This document shows, in pieces, positions 34,198 through 46,650 of a stretch of DNA of 64,000 nt. Both the position numbers and the translations under genes were made by a program. The stretch is taken from assembly GCA_037783545.1 (NCBI GenBank), contig JBBELK010000519.1:1-64000 (forward strand). Direction: 5' to 3'. Origin of the DNA: Henricia sp. BOLD:AAB3569. Taxonomy: Eukaryota > Echinodermata > Asteroidea > Spinulosida > Echinasteridae. Position 1 is the stretch's first letter, and every line of letters begins with the position of its first letter. Under the pieces are notes generated by a model. It saw only the letters and a program-made list of their open reading frames with translations, was not told the DNA's origin and ran no database searches.

Positions 34198-36573
34198 ATG
34201 ACAAGTGCGCAATATAGAGAGTTTAGGGCATGCAAAATTTGAAGTTCGTCGGAACATTTTTCGACCTCCAAATTTGCCGACGTTTGGACCACACTTTGAC
34301 CAAATTGCCGAGCCAAACTGCGGTGCGTTAACGACAGTCCGAATGACTGAGCATGCGCACAACTCAGGAGTACCCCAAAGAGGTGTGTACAGACAGCCAC
34401 GGTTTGCGCGAGAGCAGTCAGGAAGCCTCAACCCAGTTTTTTCTAAACTTTGAAATTTCTCTGCCATTTCCCGGCGAAAGTCTGTCAATTTTTTATGACA
34501 AGTGCGCAATATAGAGAGTTTAGGGCATGCAAAATTTGAAGTTCGTCGGAACATTTTTCGACCTCCAAATTTGCCGACGTTTGGACCACACTTTGACCAA
34601 ATTGCCGAGCCAAACTGCGGTGCGTTAACGACAGTCCGATTAACTGAGCATGCGCACAACTCAGGAGTAATCCAAAGAGGTGTGTACGGACAGCCACGGT
34701 TTGCGCGAGAGCAGTCAGGAAGCCTCAACCCAGTTTTTTCTAAACTTTGAAATTTCTCTGCCATTTCCCGGCGAAAGTCTGTCAATTTTTTATGACAAGT
34801 GCGCAATATAGAGAGTTTAGGGCATGCAAAATTTGAAGTTCGTCGGAACATTTTTCGACCTCCAAATTTGCCTACGTTTGGACCACACTTTGACCAAATT
34901 GCCGAGCCAAACTGCGGTGCGTTAACGACAGTCCGAATGACTGAGCATGCGCACAACTCAGGAGTACCCCAAAGAGGTGTGTACAGACAGCCACGGTTTG
35001 CGCGAGAGCAGTCAGGAAACCTCAACCCAGTTTTTTCTAAACTTTGAAATTTCTCTGCCATTTCCCGGCGAAAGTCTGTCAATTTTTTATGACAAGTGCG
35101 CAATATCGAGAGTTTAGGGCATGCAAAATTTGAAGTTCGTCGGAACATTTGTCGACCTCCAAATTTGCCGACGTTTGGACCACACTTTGACCAAATTGCC
35201 GAGCCAAACTGCGGTGCGTTAACGACAGTCCGAATGACTGAGCATGCGCACAACTCAGGAGTACCCCAAAGAGGTGTGTACAGACAGCCACGGTTTGCGT
35301 GAGAGCAGTCAGGAAGCCTCAACCCAGTTTTTTCTAAACTTTGAAATTTCTCTGCCATTTCCCGGCGAAAGTCTGTCAATTTTTTATGACAAGTGCGCAA
35401 TATAGAGAGTTTAGGGCATGCAAAATTTGAAGTTCGTCGGAACATTTTTCGACCTCCAAATTTGCCGACGTTTGGACCACACTTTGACCAAATTGCCGAG
35501 CCAAACTGCGGTGCGTTAACGACAGTCCGAATGACTGAGCATGCGCACAACTCAGGAGTACCCCAAAGAGGTGTGTACAGACAGCCACGGTTTGCGCGAG
35601 AGCAGTCAGGAAGCCTCAACCCAGTTTTTTCTAAACTTTGAAATTTCTCTGCCATTTCCCGGCGAAAGTCTGTCAATTTTTTATGACAAGTGCGCAATAT
35701 AGAGAGTTTAGGGCATGCAAAATTTGAAGTTCGTCGGAACATTTTTCGACCTCCAAATTTGCCGACGTTTGGACCACACTTTGACCAAATTGCCGAGCCA
35801 AACTGCGGTGCGTTAACGACAGTCCGATTAACTGAGCATGCGCACAACTCAGGAGTAATCCAAAGAGGTGTGTACGGACAGCCACGGTTTGCGCGAGAGC
35901 AGTCAGGAAGCCTCAACCCAGTTTTTTCTAAACTTTGAAATTTCTCTGCCATTTCCCGGCGAAAGTCTGTCAATTTTTTATGACAAGTGCGCAATATAGA
36001 GAGTTTAGGGCATGCAAAATTTGAAGTTCGTCGGAACATTTTTCGACCTCCAAATTTGCCTACGTTTGGACCACACTTTGACCAAATTGCCGAGCCAAAC
36101 TGCGGTGCGTTAACGACAGTCCGAATGACTGAGCATGCGCACAACTCAGGAGTACCCCAAAGAGGTGTGTACAGACAGCCACGGTTTGCGCGAGAGCAGT
36201 CAGGAAACCTCAACCCAGTTTTTTCTAAACTTTGAAATTTCTCTGCCATTTCCCGGCGAAAGTCTGTCAATTTTTTATGACAAGTGCGCAATATCGAGAG
36301 TTTAGGGCATGCAAAATTTGAAGTTCGTCGGAACATTTGTCGACCTCCAAATTTGCCGACGTTTGGACCACACTTTGACCAAATTGCCGAGCCAAACTGC
36401 GGTGCGTTAACGACAGTCCGAATGACTGAGCATGCGCACAACTCAGGAGTACCCCAAAGAGGTGTGTACAGACAGCCACGGTTTGCGTGAGAGCAGTCAG
36501 GAAGCCTCAACCCAGTTTTTTCTAAACTTTGAAATTTCTCTGCCATTTCCCGGCGAAAGTCTGTCAATTTTTT
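34198..36573 (+). repeat. Family B 4-mer higher-order repeat, two 1,188-bp units
   Basis: Units 34198-35385 and 35386-36573 look virtually identical. Monomer 1 is a standard GCGCGAG copy. Monomer 2 has CCGATTAACTGAG, AGGAGTAATCC and GTACGGACAG. Monomer 3 has TTTGCCTACG and GGAAACCTC. Monomer 4 has AATATCGAGAG and ATTTGTCGACC, which contains a GTCGAC (SalI-type) site, plus GCGTGAG. The near-identity implies a very recent duplication. Confidence 0.92.
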
Positions 36574-38949
36574 ATGACAAGTGCGCAATATAGAGAGTTT
36601 AGGGCATGCAAAATTTGAAGTTCGTCGGAACATTTTTCGACCTCCAAATTTGCCGACGTTTGGACCACACTTTGACCAAATTGCCGAGCCAAACTGCGGT
36701 GCGTTAACGACAGTCCGAATGACTGAGCATGCGCACAACTCAGGAGTACCCCAAAGAGGTGTGTACAGACAGCCACGGTTTGCGTGAGAGCAGTCAGGAA
36801 GCCTCAACCCAGTTTTTTCTAAACTTTGAAATTTCTCTGCCATTTCCCGGCGAAAGTCTGTCAATTTTTTATGACAAGTGCGCAATATAGAGAGTTTAGG
36901 GCATGCAAAATTTGAAGTTCGTCGGAACATTTTTCGACCTCCAAATTTGCCGACGTTTGGACCACACTTTGACCAAATTGCCGAGCCAAACTGCGGTGCG
37001 TTAATGACAGTCCGAATGACTGAGCATGCGCACAACTCAGGAGTACCCCAAAGAGGTGTGTACAGACAGCCACGGTTTGCGTGAGAGCAGTCAGGAAGCC
37101 TCAACCCAGTTTTTTCTAAACTTTGAAATTTCTCTGCCATTTCCCGGCGAAAGTCTGTCAATTTTTTATGACAAGTGCGCAATATAGAGAGTTTAGGGCA
37201 TGCAAAATTTGAAGTTCGTCGGAACATTTTTCGACCTCCAAATTTGCCGACGTTTGGACCACACTTTGACCAAATTGCCGAGCCAAACTGCGGTGCGTTA
37301 ACGACAGTCCGAATGACTGAGCATGCGCACAACTCAGGAGTACCCCAAAGAGGTGTGTACAGACAGCCACGGTTTGCGCGAGAGCAGTCAGGAAGCCTCA
37401 ACCCAGTTTTTTCTAAACTTTGAAATTTCTCTGCCATTTCCCGGCGAAAGTCTGTCAATTTTTTATGACAAGTGCGCAATATAGAGAGTTTAGGGCATGC
37501 AAAATTTGAAGTTCGTCGGAACATTTTTCGACCTCCAAATTTGCCGACGTTTGGACCACACTTTGACCAAATTGCCGAGCCAAACTGCGGTGCGTTAACG
37601 ACAGTCCGAATGACTGAGCATGCGCACAACTCAGGAGTACCCCAAAGAGGTGTGTACAGACAGCCACGGTTTGCGTGAGAGCAGTCAGGAAGCCTCAACC
37701 CAGTTTTTTCTAAACTTTGAAATTTCTCTGCCATTTCCCGGCGAAAGTCTGTCAATTTTTTATGACAAGTGCGCAATATAGAGAGTTTAGGGCATGCAAA
37801 ATTTGAAGTTCGTCGGAACATTTTTCGACCTCCAAATTTGCCGACGTTTGGACCACACTTTGACCAAATTGCCGAGCCAAACTGCGGTGCGTTAACGACA
37901 GTCCGAATGACTGAGCATGCGCACAACTCAGGAGTACCCCAAAGAGGTGTGTACAGACAGCCACGGTTTGCGTGAGAGCAGTCAGGAAGCCTCAACCCAG
38001 TTTTTTCTAAACTTTGAAATTTCTCTGCCATTTCCCGGCGAAAGTCTGTCAATTTTTTATGACAAGTGCGCAATATAGAGAGTTTAGGGCATGCAAAATT
38101 TGAAGTTCGTCGGAACATTTTTCGACCTCCAAATTTGCCGACGTTTGGACCACACTTTGACCAAATTGCCGAGCCAAACTGCGGTGCGTTAATGACAGTC
38201 CGAATGACTGAGCATGCGCACAACTCAGGAGTACCCCAAAGAGGTGTGTACAGACAGCCACGGTTTGCGTGAGAGCAGTCAGGAAGCCTCAACCCAGTTT
38301 TTTCTAAACTTTGAAATTTCTCTGCCATTTCCCGGCGAAAGTCTGTCAATTTTTTATGACAAGTGCGCAATATAGAGAGTTTAGGGCATGCAAAATTTGA
38401 AGTTCGTCGGAACATTTTTCGACCTCCAAATTTGCCGACGTTTGGACCACACTTTGACCAAATTGCCGAGCCAAACTGCGGTGCGTTAACGACAGTCCGA
38501 ATGACTGAGCATGCGCACAACTCAGGAGTACCCCAAAGAGGTGTGTACAGACAGCCACGGTTTGCGCGAGAGCAGTCAGGAAGCCTCAACCCAGTTTTTT
38601 CTAAACTTTGAAATTTCTCTGCCATTTCCCGGCGAAAGTCTGTCAATTTTTTATGACAAGTGCGCAATATAGAGAGTTTAGGGCATGCAAAATTTGAAGT
38701 TCGTCGGAACATTTTTCGACCTCCAAATTTGCCGACGTTTGGACCACACTTTGACCAAATTGCCGAGCCAAACTGCGGTGCGTTAACGACAGTCCGAATG
38801 ACTGAGCATGCGCACAACTCAGGAGTACCCCAAAGAGGTGTGTACAGACAGCCACGGTTTGCGTGAGAGCAGTCAGGAAGCCTCAACCCAGTTTTTTCTA
38901 AACTTTGAAATTTCTCTGCCATTTCTTGGCGAAAGTCTGTCAATTTTTT
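36574..38949 (+). repeat. Family B 4-mer repeat marked by TTAATGACAG, two 1,188-bp units
   Basis: Units 36574-37761 and 37762-38949 each have a GCGTGAG copy, a GCGTGAG copy with GCGTTAATGACAG (37000/38188), a GCGCGAG copy and another GCGTGAG copy. The last monomer of the second unit carries TTTCTTGGCG, the first mark of the next domain. TTAATGACAG removes the CGTTAACG palindrome in those monomers. Confidence 0.88.
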
Positions 38950-41028
38950 ATGACAAGTGCGCAATATAGAGAGTTTAGGGCATGCAAAATTTGAAGTTCG
39001 TCGGAACATTTTTCGACCTCCAAATTTGCCGACGTTTGGACCACACTTTGACTAAATTGCCGAGCCAAACTGCGGTGCGTTAACGACAGTCCGAATGACT
39101 GAGCATGCGCACAACTCAGGAGTACCCCAAAGAGGTGTGTACAGACAGCCACGGTTTGCGTGAGAGCAGTCAGGAAGCCTCAACCCAGTTTTTTCTAAAC
39201 TTTGAAATTTCTCTGCCATTTCCCGGCGAAAGTCTGTCAATTTTTTATGACAAGTGCGCAATATAGAGAGTTTAGGGCATGCAAAATTTGAAGTTCGTCG
39301 GAACATTTTTCGACCTCCAAATTTGCCGACGTTTGGACCACACTTTGACCAAATTGCCGAGCCAAACTGCGGTGCGTTAACGACAGTCCGAATGACTGAG
39401 CATGCGCACAACTCAGGAGTACCCCAAAGAGGTGTGTACAGACAGCCACGGTTTGCGCGAGAGCAGTCAGGAAGCCTCAACCCAGTTTTTTCTAAACTTT
39501 GAAATTTCTCTGCCATTTCCAGGCGAAAGTCTGTCAATTTTTTATGACAAGTGCGCAATATAGAGAGTTTAGGGCATGCAAAATTTGAAGTTCGTCGGAA
39601 CATTTTTCGACCTCCAAATTTGCCGACGTTTGGACCACACTTTGACCAAATTGCCGAGCCAAACTGCGGTGCGTTAACGACAGTCCGAATGACTGAGCAA
39701 GCGCACAACTCAGGAGTACCCCAAAGAGGTGTGTACAGACAGCCACGGTTTGCGTGAGAGCAGTCAGGAAGCCTCAACCCAGTTTTTTCTAAACTTTGAA
39801 ATTTCTCTGCCATTTCCCGGCGAAAGTCTGTCAATTTTTTATGACAAGTGCGCAATATAGAGAGTTTAGGGCATGCAAAATTTGAAGTTCGTCGGAACAT
39901 TTTTCGACCTCCAAATTTGCCGACGTTTGGACCACACTTTGACCAAATTGCCGAGCCAAACTGCGGTGCGTTAACGACAGTCCGAATGACTGAGCATGCG
40001 CACAACTCAGGAGTACCCCAAAGAGGTGTGTACAGACAGCCACGGTTTGCGTGAGAGCAGTCAGGAAGCCTCAACCCAGTTTTTTCTAAACTTTGAAATT
40101 TCTCTGCCATTTCTTGGCGAAAGTCTGTCAATTTTTTATGACAAGTGCGCAATATAGAGAGTTTAGGGCATGCAAAATTTGAAGTTCGTCGGAACATTTT
40201 TCGACCTCCAAATTTGCCGACGTTTGGACCACACTTTGACTAAATTGCCGAGCCAAACTGCGGTGCGTTAACGACAGTCCGAATGACTGAGCATGCGCAC
40301 AACTCAGGAGTACCCCAAAGAGGTGTGTACAGACAGCCACGGTTTGCGTGAGAGCAGTCAGGAAGCCTCAACCCAGTTTTTTCTAAACTTTGAAATTTCT
40401 CTGCCATTTCCCGGCGAAAGTCTGTCATTTTTTTATGACAAGTGCGCAATATAGAGAGTTTAGGGCATGCAAAATTTGAAGTTCGTCGGAACATTTTTCG
40501 ACCTCCAAATTTGCCGACGTTTGGACCACACTTTGACCAAATTGCCGAGCCAAACTGCGGTGCGTTAACGACAGTCCGAATGACTGAGCATGCGCACAAC
40601 TCAGGAGTACCCCAAAGAGGTGTGTACAGACAGCCACGGTTTGCGCGAGAGCAGTCAGGAAGCCTCAACCCAGTTTTTTCTAAACTTTGAAATTTCTCTG
40701 CCATTTCCAGGCGAAAGTCTGTCAATTTTTTATGACAAGTGCGCAATATAGAGAGTTTAGGGCATGCAAAATTTGAAGTTCGTCGGAACATTTTTCGACC
40801 TCCAAATTTGCCGACGTTTGGACCACACTTTGACCAAATTGCCGAGCCAAACTGCGGTGCGTTAACGACAGTCCGAATGACTGAGCAAGCGCACAACTCA
40901 GGAGTACCCCAAAGAGGTGTGTACAGACAGCCACGGTTTGCGTGAGAGCAGTCAGGAAGCCTCAACCCAGTTTTTTCTAAACTTTGAAATTTCTCTGCCA
41001 TTTCCCGGCGAAAGTCTGTCAATTTTTT
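38653..41028 (+). repeat. Family B 4-mer repeat marked by TTTCTTGGCG/GACTAAATTG/CCAGGCG/GCAAGCGC
   Basis: Units 38653-39840 and 39841-41028 follow the order TTTCTTGGCG, TTTGACTAAATTG, TTTCCAGGCG and GAGCAAGCGC at offset 1,188. The second unit adds GTCATTTTTTTATG before 40435. Three of these marks (GACTAAATTG, CCAGGCG, GCAAGCGC) recur at 46651-47541, tying this domain to the large 22-mer. Confidence 0.88.
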
Positions 41029-42513
41029 ATGACAAGTGCGCAATATAGAGAGTTTAGGGCATGCAAAATTTGAAGTTCGTCGGAACATTTTTCGACCTCC
41101 AAATTTGCCGACGTTTGGACCACACTTTGACCAAATTGCCGAGCCAAACTGCGGTGCGTTAACGACAGTCCGAATGACTGAGCATGCGCACAACTCAGGA
41201 GTACCCCAAAGAGGTGTGTACAGACAGCCACGGTTTGCGCGAGAGCAGTCAGGAAGCCTCAACCCAGTTTTTTCTAAACTTTGAAATTTCTCTGCCATTT
41301 CCCGGCGAAAGTCTGTCAATTTTTTATGACAAGTGCGCAATATAGAGAGTTTAGGGCATGCAAAATTTGAAGTTCGTCGGAACATTTTTCGACCTCCAAA
41401 TTTGCCGACGTTTGGACCACACTTTGACCAAATTGCCGAGCCAAACTGCGGTGCGTTAACGACAGTCCGAATGACTGAGCATGCGCACAACTCAGGAGTA
41501 CCCCAAAGAGGTGTGTACAGACAGCCACGGTTTGCGCGAGAGCAGTCAGGAAGCCTCAACCCAGTTTTTTCTAAACTTTGAAATTTCTCTGCCATTTCCC
41601 GGCGAAAGTCTGTCAATTTTTTATGACAAGTGCGCAATATAGAGAGTTTAGGGCATGCAAAATTTGAAGTTCGTCGGAACATTTTTCGACCTGCAAATTT
41701 GCCGACGTTTGGACCACACTTTGACCAAATTGCCGAGCCAAACTGCGGTGCGTTAACGACAGTCCGAATGACTGAGCATGCGCACAACTCAGGAGTACCC
41801 CAAAGAGGTGTGTACAGACAGCCACGGTTTGCGCGAGAGCAGTCAGGAAGCCTCAACCCAGTTTTTTCTAAACTTTGAAATTTCTCTGCCATTTCCCGGC
41901 GAAAGTCTGTCAATTTTTTATGACAAGTGCGCAATATAGAGAGTTTAGGGCATGCAAAATTTGAAGTTCGTCGGAACATTTTTCGACCTCCAAATTTGCC
42001 GACGTTTGGACCACACTTTGACCAAATTGCCGAGCCAAACTGCGGTGCGTTAACGACAGTCCGAATGACTGAGCATGCGCACAACTCAGGAGTACCCCAA
42101 AGAGGTGTGTACAGACAGCCACGGTTTGCGCGAGAGCAGTCAGGAAGCCTCAACCCAGTTTTTTCTAAACTTTGAAATTTCTCTGCCATTTCCCGGCGAA
42201 AGTCTGTCAATTTTTTATGACAAGTGCGCAATATAGAGAGTTTAGGGCATGCAAAATTTGAAGTTCGTCGGAACATTTTTCGACCTCCAAATTTGCCGAC
42301 GTTTGGACCACACTTTGACCAAATTGCCGAGCCAAACTGCGGTGCGTTAACGACAGTCCGAATGACTGAGCATGCGCACAACTCAGGAGTACCCCAAAGA
42401 GGTGTGTACAGACAGCCACGGTTTGCGCGAGAGCAGTCAGGAAGCCTCAACCCAGTTTTTTCTAAACTTTGAAATTTCTCTGCCATTTCCCGGCGAAAGT
42501 CTGTCAATTTTTT

Positions 42514-45500
42514 ATGACAAGTGCGCAATATAGAGAGTTTAGGGCATGCAAAATTTGAAGTTCGTCGGAACATTTTTCGACCTCCAAATTTGCCGACGTT
42601 TGGACCACACTTTGACCAAATTGCCGAGCCAAACTGCGGTGCGTTAACGACAGTCCGAATGACTGAGCATGCGCACAACTCAGGAGTACCCCAAAGAGGT
42701 GTGTACAGACAACCACGGTTTGCGTGAGAGCAGTCAGGAAGCCTCAACCCAGTTTTTTCTAAACTTTGAAATTTCTCTGCCATTTCCCGGCGAAAGTCTG
42801 TCAATTTTGTATGACAAGTGCGCAATATAGAGAGTTTAGGGCATGCAAAATTTGAAGTTCGTCGGAACATTTTTCGACCTCCAAATTTGCCGACGTTTGG
42901 ACCACACTTTGACCAAATTGCCGAGCCAAACTGCGGTGCGTTAACGACAGTCCGAATGACTGAGCATGCGCACAACTCAGGAGTACCCCAAAGAGGTGTG
43001 TACAGACAACCACGGTTTGCGTGAGAGCAGTCAGGAAACCTCAACCCAGTTTTTTCTAAACTTTGAAATTTCTCTGCCATTTCCCGGCGAAAGTCTGTCA
43101 ATTTTTTATGACAAGTGCGCAATATAGAGAGTTTAGGGCATGCAAAATTTGAAGTTCGTCGGAACATTTTTCGACCTCCAAATTTGCCGACGTTTGGACC
43201 ACACTTTGACCAAATTGCCGAGCCAAACTGCGGTGCGTTAACGACAGTCCGAATGACTGAGCATGCGCACAACTCAGGAGTACCCCAAAGAGGTGTGTAC
43301 AGACAGCCACGGTTTGCGCGAGAGCAGTCAGGAAGCCTCAACCCAGTTTTTTCTAAACTTTGAAATTTATCTGCCATTTCCCGGCGAAAGTCTGTCAATT
43401 TTTTATGACAAGTGCGCAATATAGAGAGTTTAGGGCATGCAAAATTTGAAGTTCGTCGGAACATTTTTCGACCTCCAAATTTGCCGACGTTTGGACCACA
43501 CTTTGACCAAATTGCCGAGCCAAACTGCGGTGCGTTAACGACAGTCCGAATGACTGAGCATGCGCACAACTCAGGAGTACCCCAAAGAGGTGTGTACAGA
43601 CAGCCACGGTTTGCGCGAGAGCAGTCAGGAAGCCTCAACCCAGTTTTTTCTAAACTTTGAAATTTCTCTGCCATTTCCCGGCGAAAGTCTGTCAATTTTT
43701 TATGACAAGTGCGCAATATAGAGAGTTTAGGGCATGCAAAATTTGAAGTTCGTCGGAACATTTTTCGACCTCCAAATTTGCCGACGTTTGGACCACACTT
43801 TGACCAAATTGCCGAGCCAAACTGCGGTGCGTTAACGACAGTCCGAATGACTGAGCATGCGCACAACTCAGGAGTACCCCAAAGAGGTGTGTACAGACAG
43901 CCACGGTTTGCGCGAGAGCAGTCAGGAAGCCTCAACCCAGTTTTTTCTAAACTTTGAAATTTCTCTGCCATTTCCCGGCGAAAGTCTGTCAATTTTTTAT
44001 GACAAGTGCGCAATATAGAGAGTTTAGGGCATGCAAAATTTGAAGTTCGTCGGAACATTTTTCGACCTCCAAATTTGCCGACGTTTGGACCACACTTTGA
44101 CCAAATTGCCGAGCCAAACTGCGGTGCGTTAACGACAGTCCGAATGACTGAGCATGCGCACAACTCAGGAGTACCCCAAAGAGGTGTGTACAGACAACCA
44201 CGGTTTGCGTGAGAGCAGTCAGGAAGCCTCAACCCAGTTTTTTCTAAACTTTGAAATTTCTCTGCCATTTCCCGGCGAAAGTCTGTCAATTTTGTATGAC
44301 AAGTGCGCAATATAGAGAGTTTAGGGCATGCAAAATTTGAAGTTCGTCGGAACATTTTTCGACCTCCAAATTTGCCGACGTTTGGACCACACTTTGACCA
44401 AATTGCCGAGCCAAACTGCGGTGCGTTAACGACAGTCCGAATGACTGAGCATGCGCACAACTCAGGAGTACCCCAAAGAGGTGTGTACAGACAACCACGG
44501 TTTGCGTGAGAGCAGTCAGGAAACCTCAACCCAGTTTTTTCTAAACTTTGAAATTTCTCTGCCATTTCCCGGCGAAAGTCTGTCAATTTTTTATGACAAG
44601 TGCGCAATATAGAGAGTTTAGGGCATGCAAAATTTGAAGTTCGTCGGAACATTTTTCGACCTCCAAATTTGCCGACGTTTGGACCACACTTTGACCAAAT
44701 TGCCGAGCCAAACTGCGGTGCGTTAACGACAGTCCGAATGACTGAGCATGCGCACAACTCAGGAGTACCCCAAAGAGGTGTGTACAGACAGTCAGGAAGC
44801 CTCAACCCAGTTTTTTCTAAACTTTGAAATTTCTCTGCCATTTCCCGGCGAAAGTCTGTCAATTTTGTATGACAAGTGCGCAATATAGAGAGTTTAGGGC
44901 ATGCAAAATTTGAAGTTCGTCGGAACATTTTTCGACCTCCAAATTTGCCGACGTTTGGACCACACTTTGACCAAATTGCCGAGCCAAACTGCGGTGCGTT
45001 AACGACAGTCCGAATGACTGAGCATGCGCACAACTCAGGAGTACCCCAAAGAGGTGTGTACAGACAACCACGGTTTGCGTGAGAGCAGTCAGGAAACCTC
45101 AACCCAGTTTTTTCTAAACTTTGAAATGTCTCTGCCATTTCCCGGCGAAAGTCTGTCAATTTTTTATGACAAGTGCGCAATATAGAGAGTTTAGGGCATG
45201 CAAAATTTGAAGTTCGTCGGAACATTTTTCGACCTCCAAATTTGCCGACGTTTGGACCACACTTTGACCAAATTGCCGAGCCAAACTGCGGTGCGTTAAC
45301 GACAGTCCGAATGACTGAGCATGCGCACAACTCAGGAGTACCCCAAAGAGGTGTGTACAGACAGCCACGGTTTGCGCGAGAGCAGTCAGGAAGCCTCAAC
45401 CCAGTTTTTTCTAAACTTTGAAATTTCTCTGCCATTTCCCGGCGAAAGTCTGTCAATTTTTTATGACAAGTGCGCAATATAGAGAGTTTAGGGCATGCAA

Positions 45501-46056
45501 AATTTGAAGTTCGTCGGAACATTTTTCGACCTCCAAATTTGCCGACGTTTGGACCACACTTTGACCAAATTGCCGAGCCAAACTGCGGTGCGTTAACGAC
45601 AGTCCGAATGACTGAGCATGCGCACAACTCAGGAGTACCCCAAAGAGGTGTGTACAGACAGCCACGGTTTGCGCGAGAGCAGTCAGGAAGCCTCAACCCA
45701 GTTTTTTCTAAACTTTGAAATTTCTCTGCCATTTCCCGGCGAAAGTCTGTCAATTTTTTATGACAAGTGCGCAATATAGAGAGTTTAGGGCATGCAAAAT
45801 TTGAAGTTCGTCGGAACATTTTTCGACCTCCAAATTTGCCGACGTTTGGACCACACTTTGACCAAATTGCCGAGCCAAACTGCGGTGCGTTAACGACAGT
45901 CCGAATGACTGAGCATGCGCACAACCCAGGAGTACCCCAAAGAGGTGTGTACAGACAGCCACGGTTTGCGCGAGAGCAGTCAGGAAGCCTCAACCCAGTT
46001 TTTTCTAAACTTTGAAATTTCTCTGCCATTTCCCGGCGAAAGTCTGTCAATTTTTT
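42514..46056 (+). repeat. Nested family B 5-mer units (1,485 and 2,058 bp)
   Basis: The pair [GACAACCACGG, GCGTGAG] then [TTTTGTATG, GACAACCACGG, GGAAACCTC], followed by three GCGCGAG monomers, forms a 1,485-bp unit at 42514-43998. The next unit (43999-46056) is the same but has two extra monomers after the pair: the 276-bp deletion copy (44593) and a further TTTTGTATG/GACAACCACGG copy (44869). The pair starts again at 46057. Confidence 0.85.
44593..44868 (+). repeat. Family B monomer with 21-bp deletion (276 bp)
   Basis: GTACAGACAG joins TCAGGAAGCC directly near 44791. The 21 lost bases include the variable GCGCGAG/GCGTGAG site and lie between two CAG trinucleotides. The loss is a multiple of three, so the open minus-strand frame passes through unbroken. 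Confidence 0.92.
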
Positions 46057-46650
46057 ATGACAAGTGCGCAATATAGAGAGTTTAGGGCATGCAAAATTTG
46101 AAGTTCGTCGGAACATTTTTCGACCTCCAAATTTGCCGACGTTTGGACCACACTTTGACCAAATTGCCGAGCCAAACTGCGGTGCGTTAACGACAGTCCG
46201 AATGACTGAGCATGCGCACAACTCAGGAGTACCCCAAAGAGGTGTGTACAGACAACCACGGTTTGCGTGAGAGCAGTCAGGAAGCCTCAACCCAGTTTTT
46301 TCTAAACTTTGAAATTTCTCTGCCATTTCCCGGCGAAAGTCTGTCAATTTTGTATGACAAGTGCGCAATATAGAGAGTTTAGGGCATGCAAAATTTGAAG
46401 TTCGTCGGAACATTTTTCGACCTCCAAATTTGCCGACGTTTGGACCACACTTTGACCAAATTGCCGAGCCAAACTGCGGTGCGTTAACGACAGTCCGAAT
46501 GACTGAGCATGCGCACAACTCAGGAGTACCCCAAAGAGGTGTGTACAGACAACCACGGTTTGCGTGAGAGCAGTCAGGAAACCTCAACCCAGTTTTTTCT
46601 AAACTTTGAAATTTCTCTGCCATTTCCCGGCGAAAGTCTGTCAATTTTTT

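Larger units (their letters stand above)
40138..46650 (+). repeat. Family B 22-mer higher-order unit (6,513 bp), copy 1
   Basis: Twenty-one full monomers and one 276-bp monomer. Markers: GACTAAATTG (40138), TTTCCAGGCG, GAGCAAGCGC (40732), GACCTGCAAATTTG (41623), GACAACCACGG pairs at 42514/42811, 43999/44296 and 46057/46354, and the 21-bp deletion monomer at 44593. Private changes include GAAATTTATCTG (43366), GAAATGTCTC (45125) and CACAACCCAGG (45920). Each mark up to 43701 recurs 6,513 bp downstream. Confidence 0.88.

Noticed and set aside
31150-39009. Giant minus-strand open frames (thousands of codons) as a repetitive protein gene
   Set aside because: The frame is open because the 297-bp period is divisible by three and the consensus has no stop there. 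It is broken by 35-bp deletions, single-base indels and a recurrent nonsense change, has no unique start or end, and cannot exist in family A, which is otherwise about 90% identical. No known domain, signal peptide or splice structure is visible.
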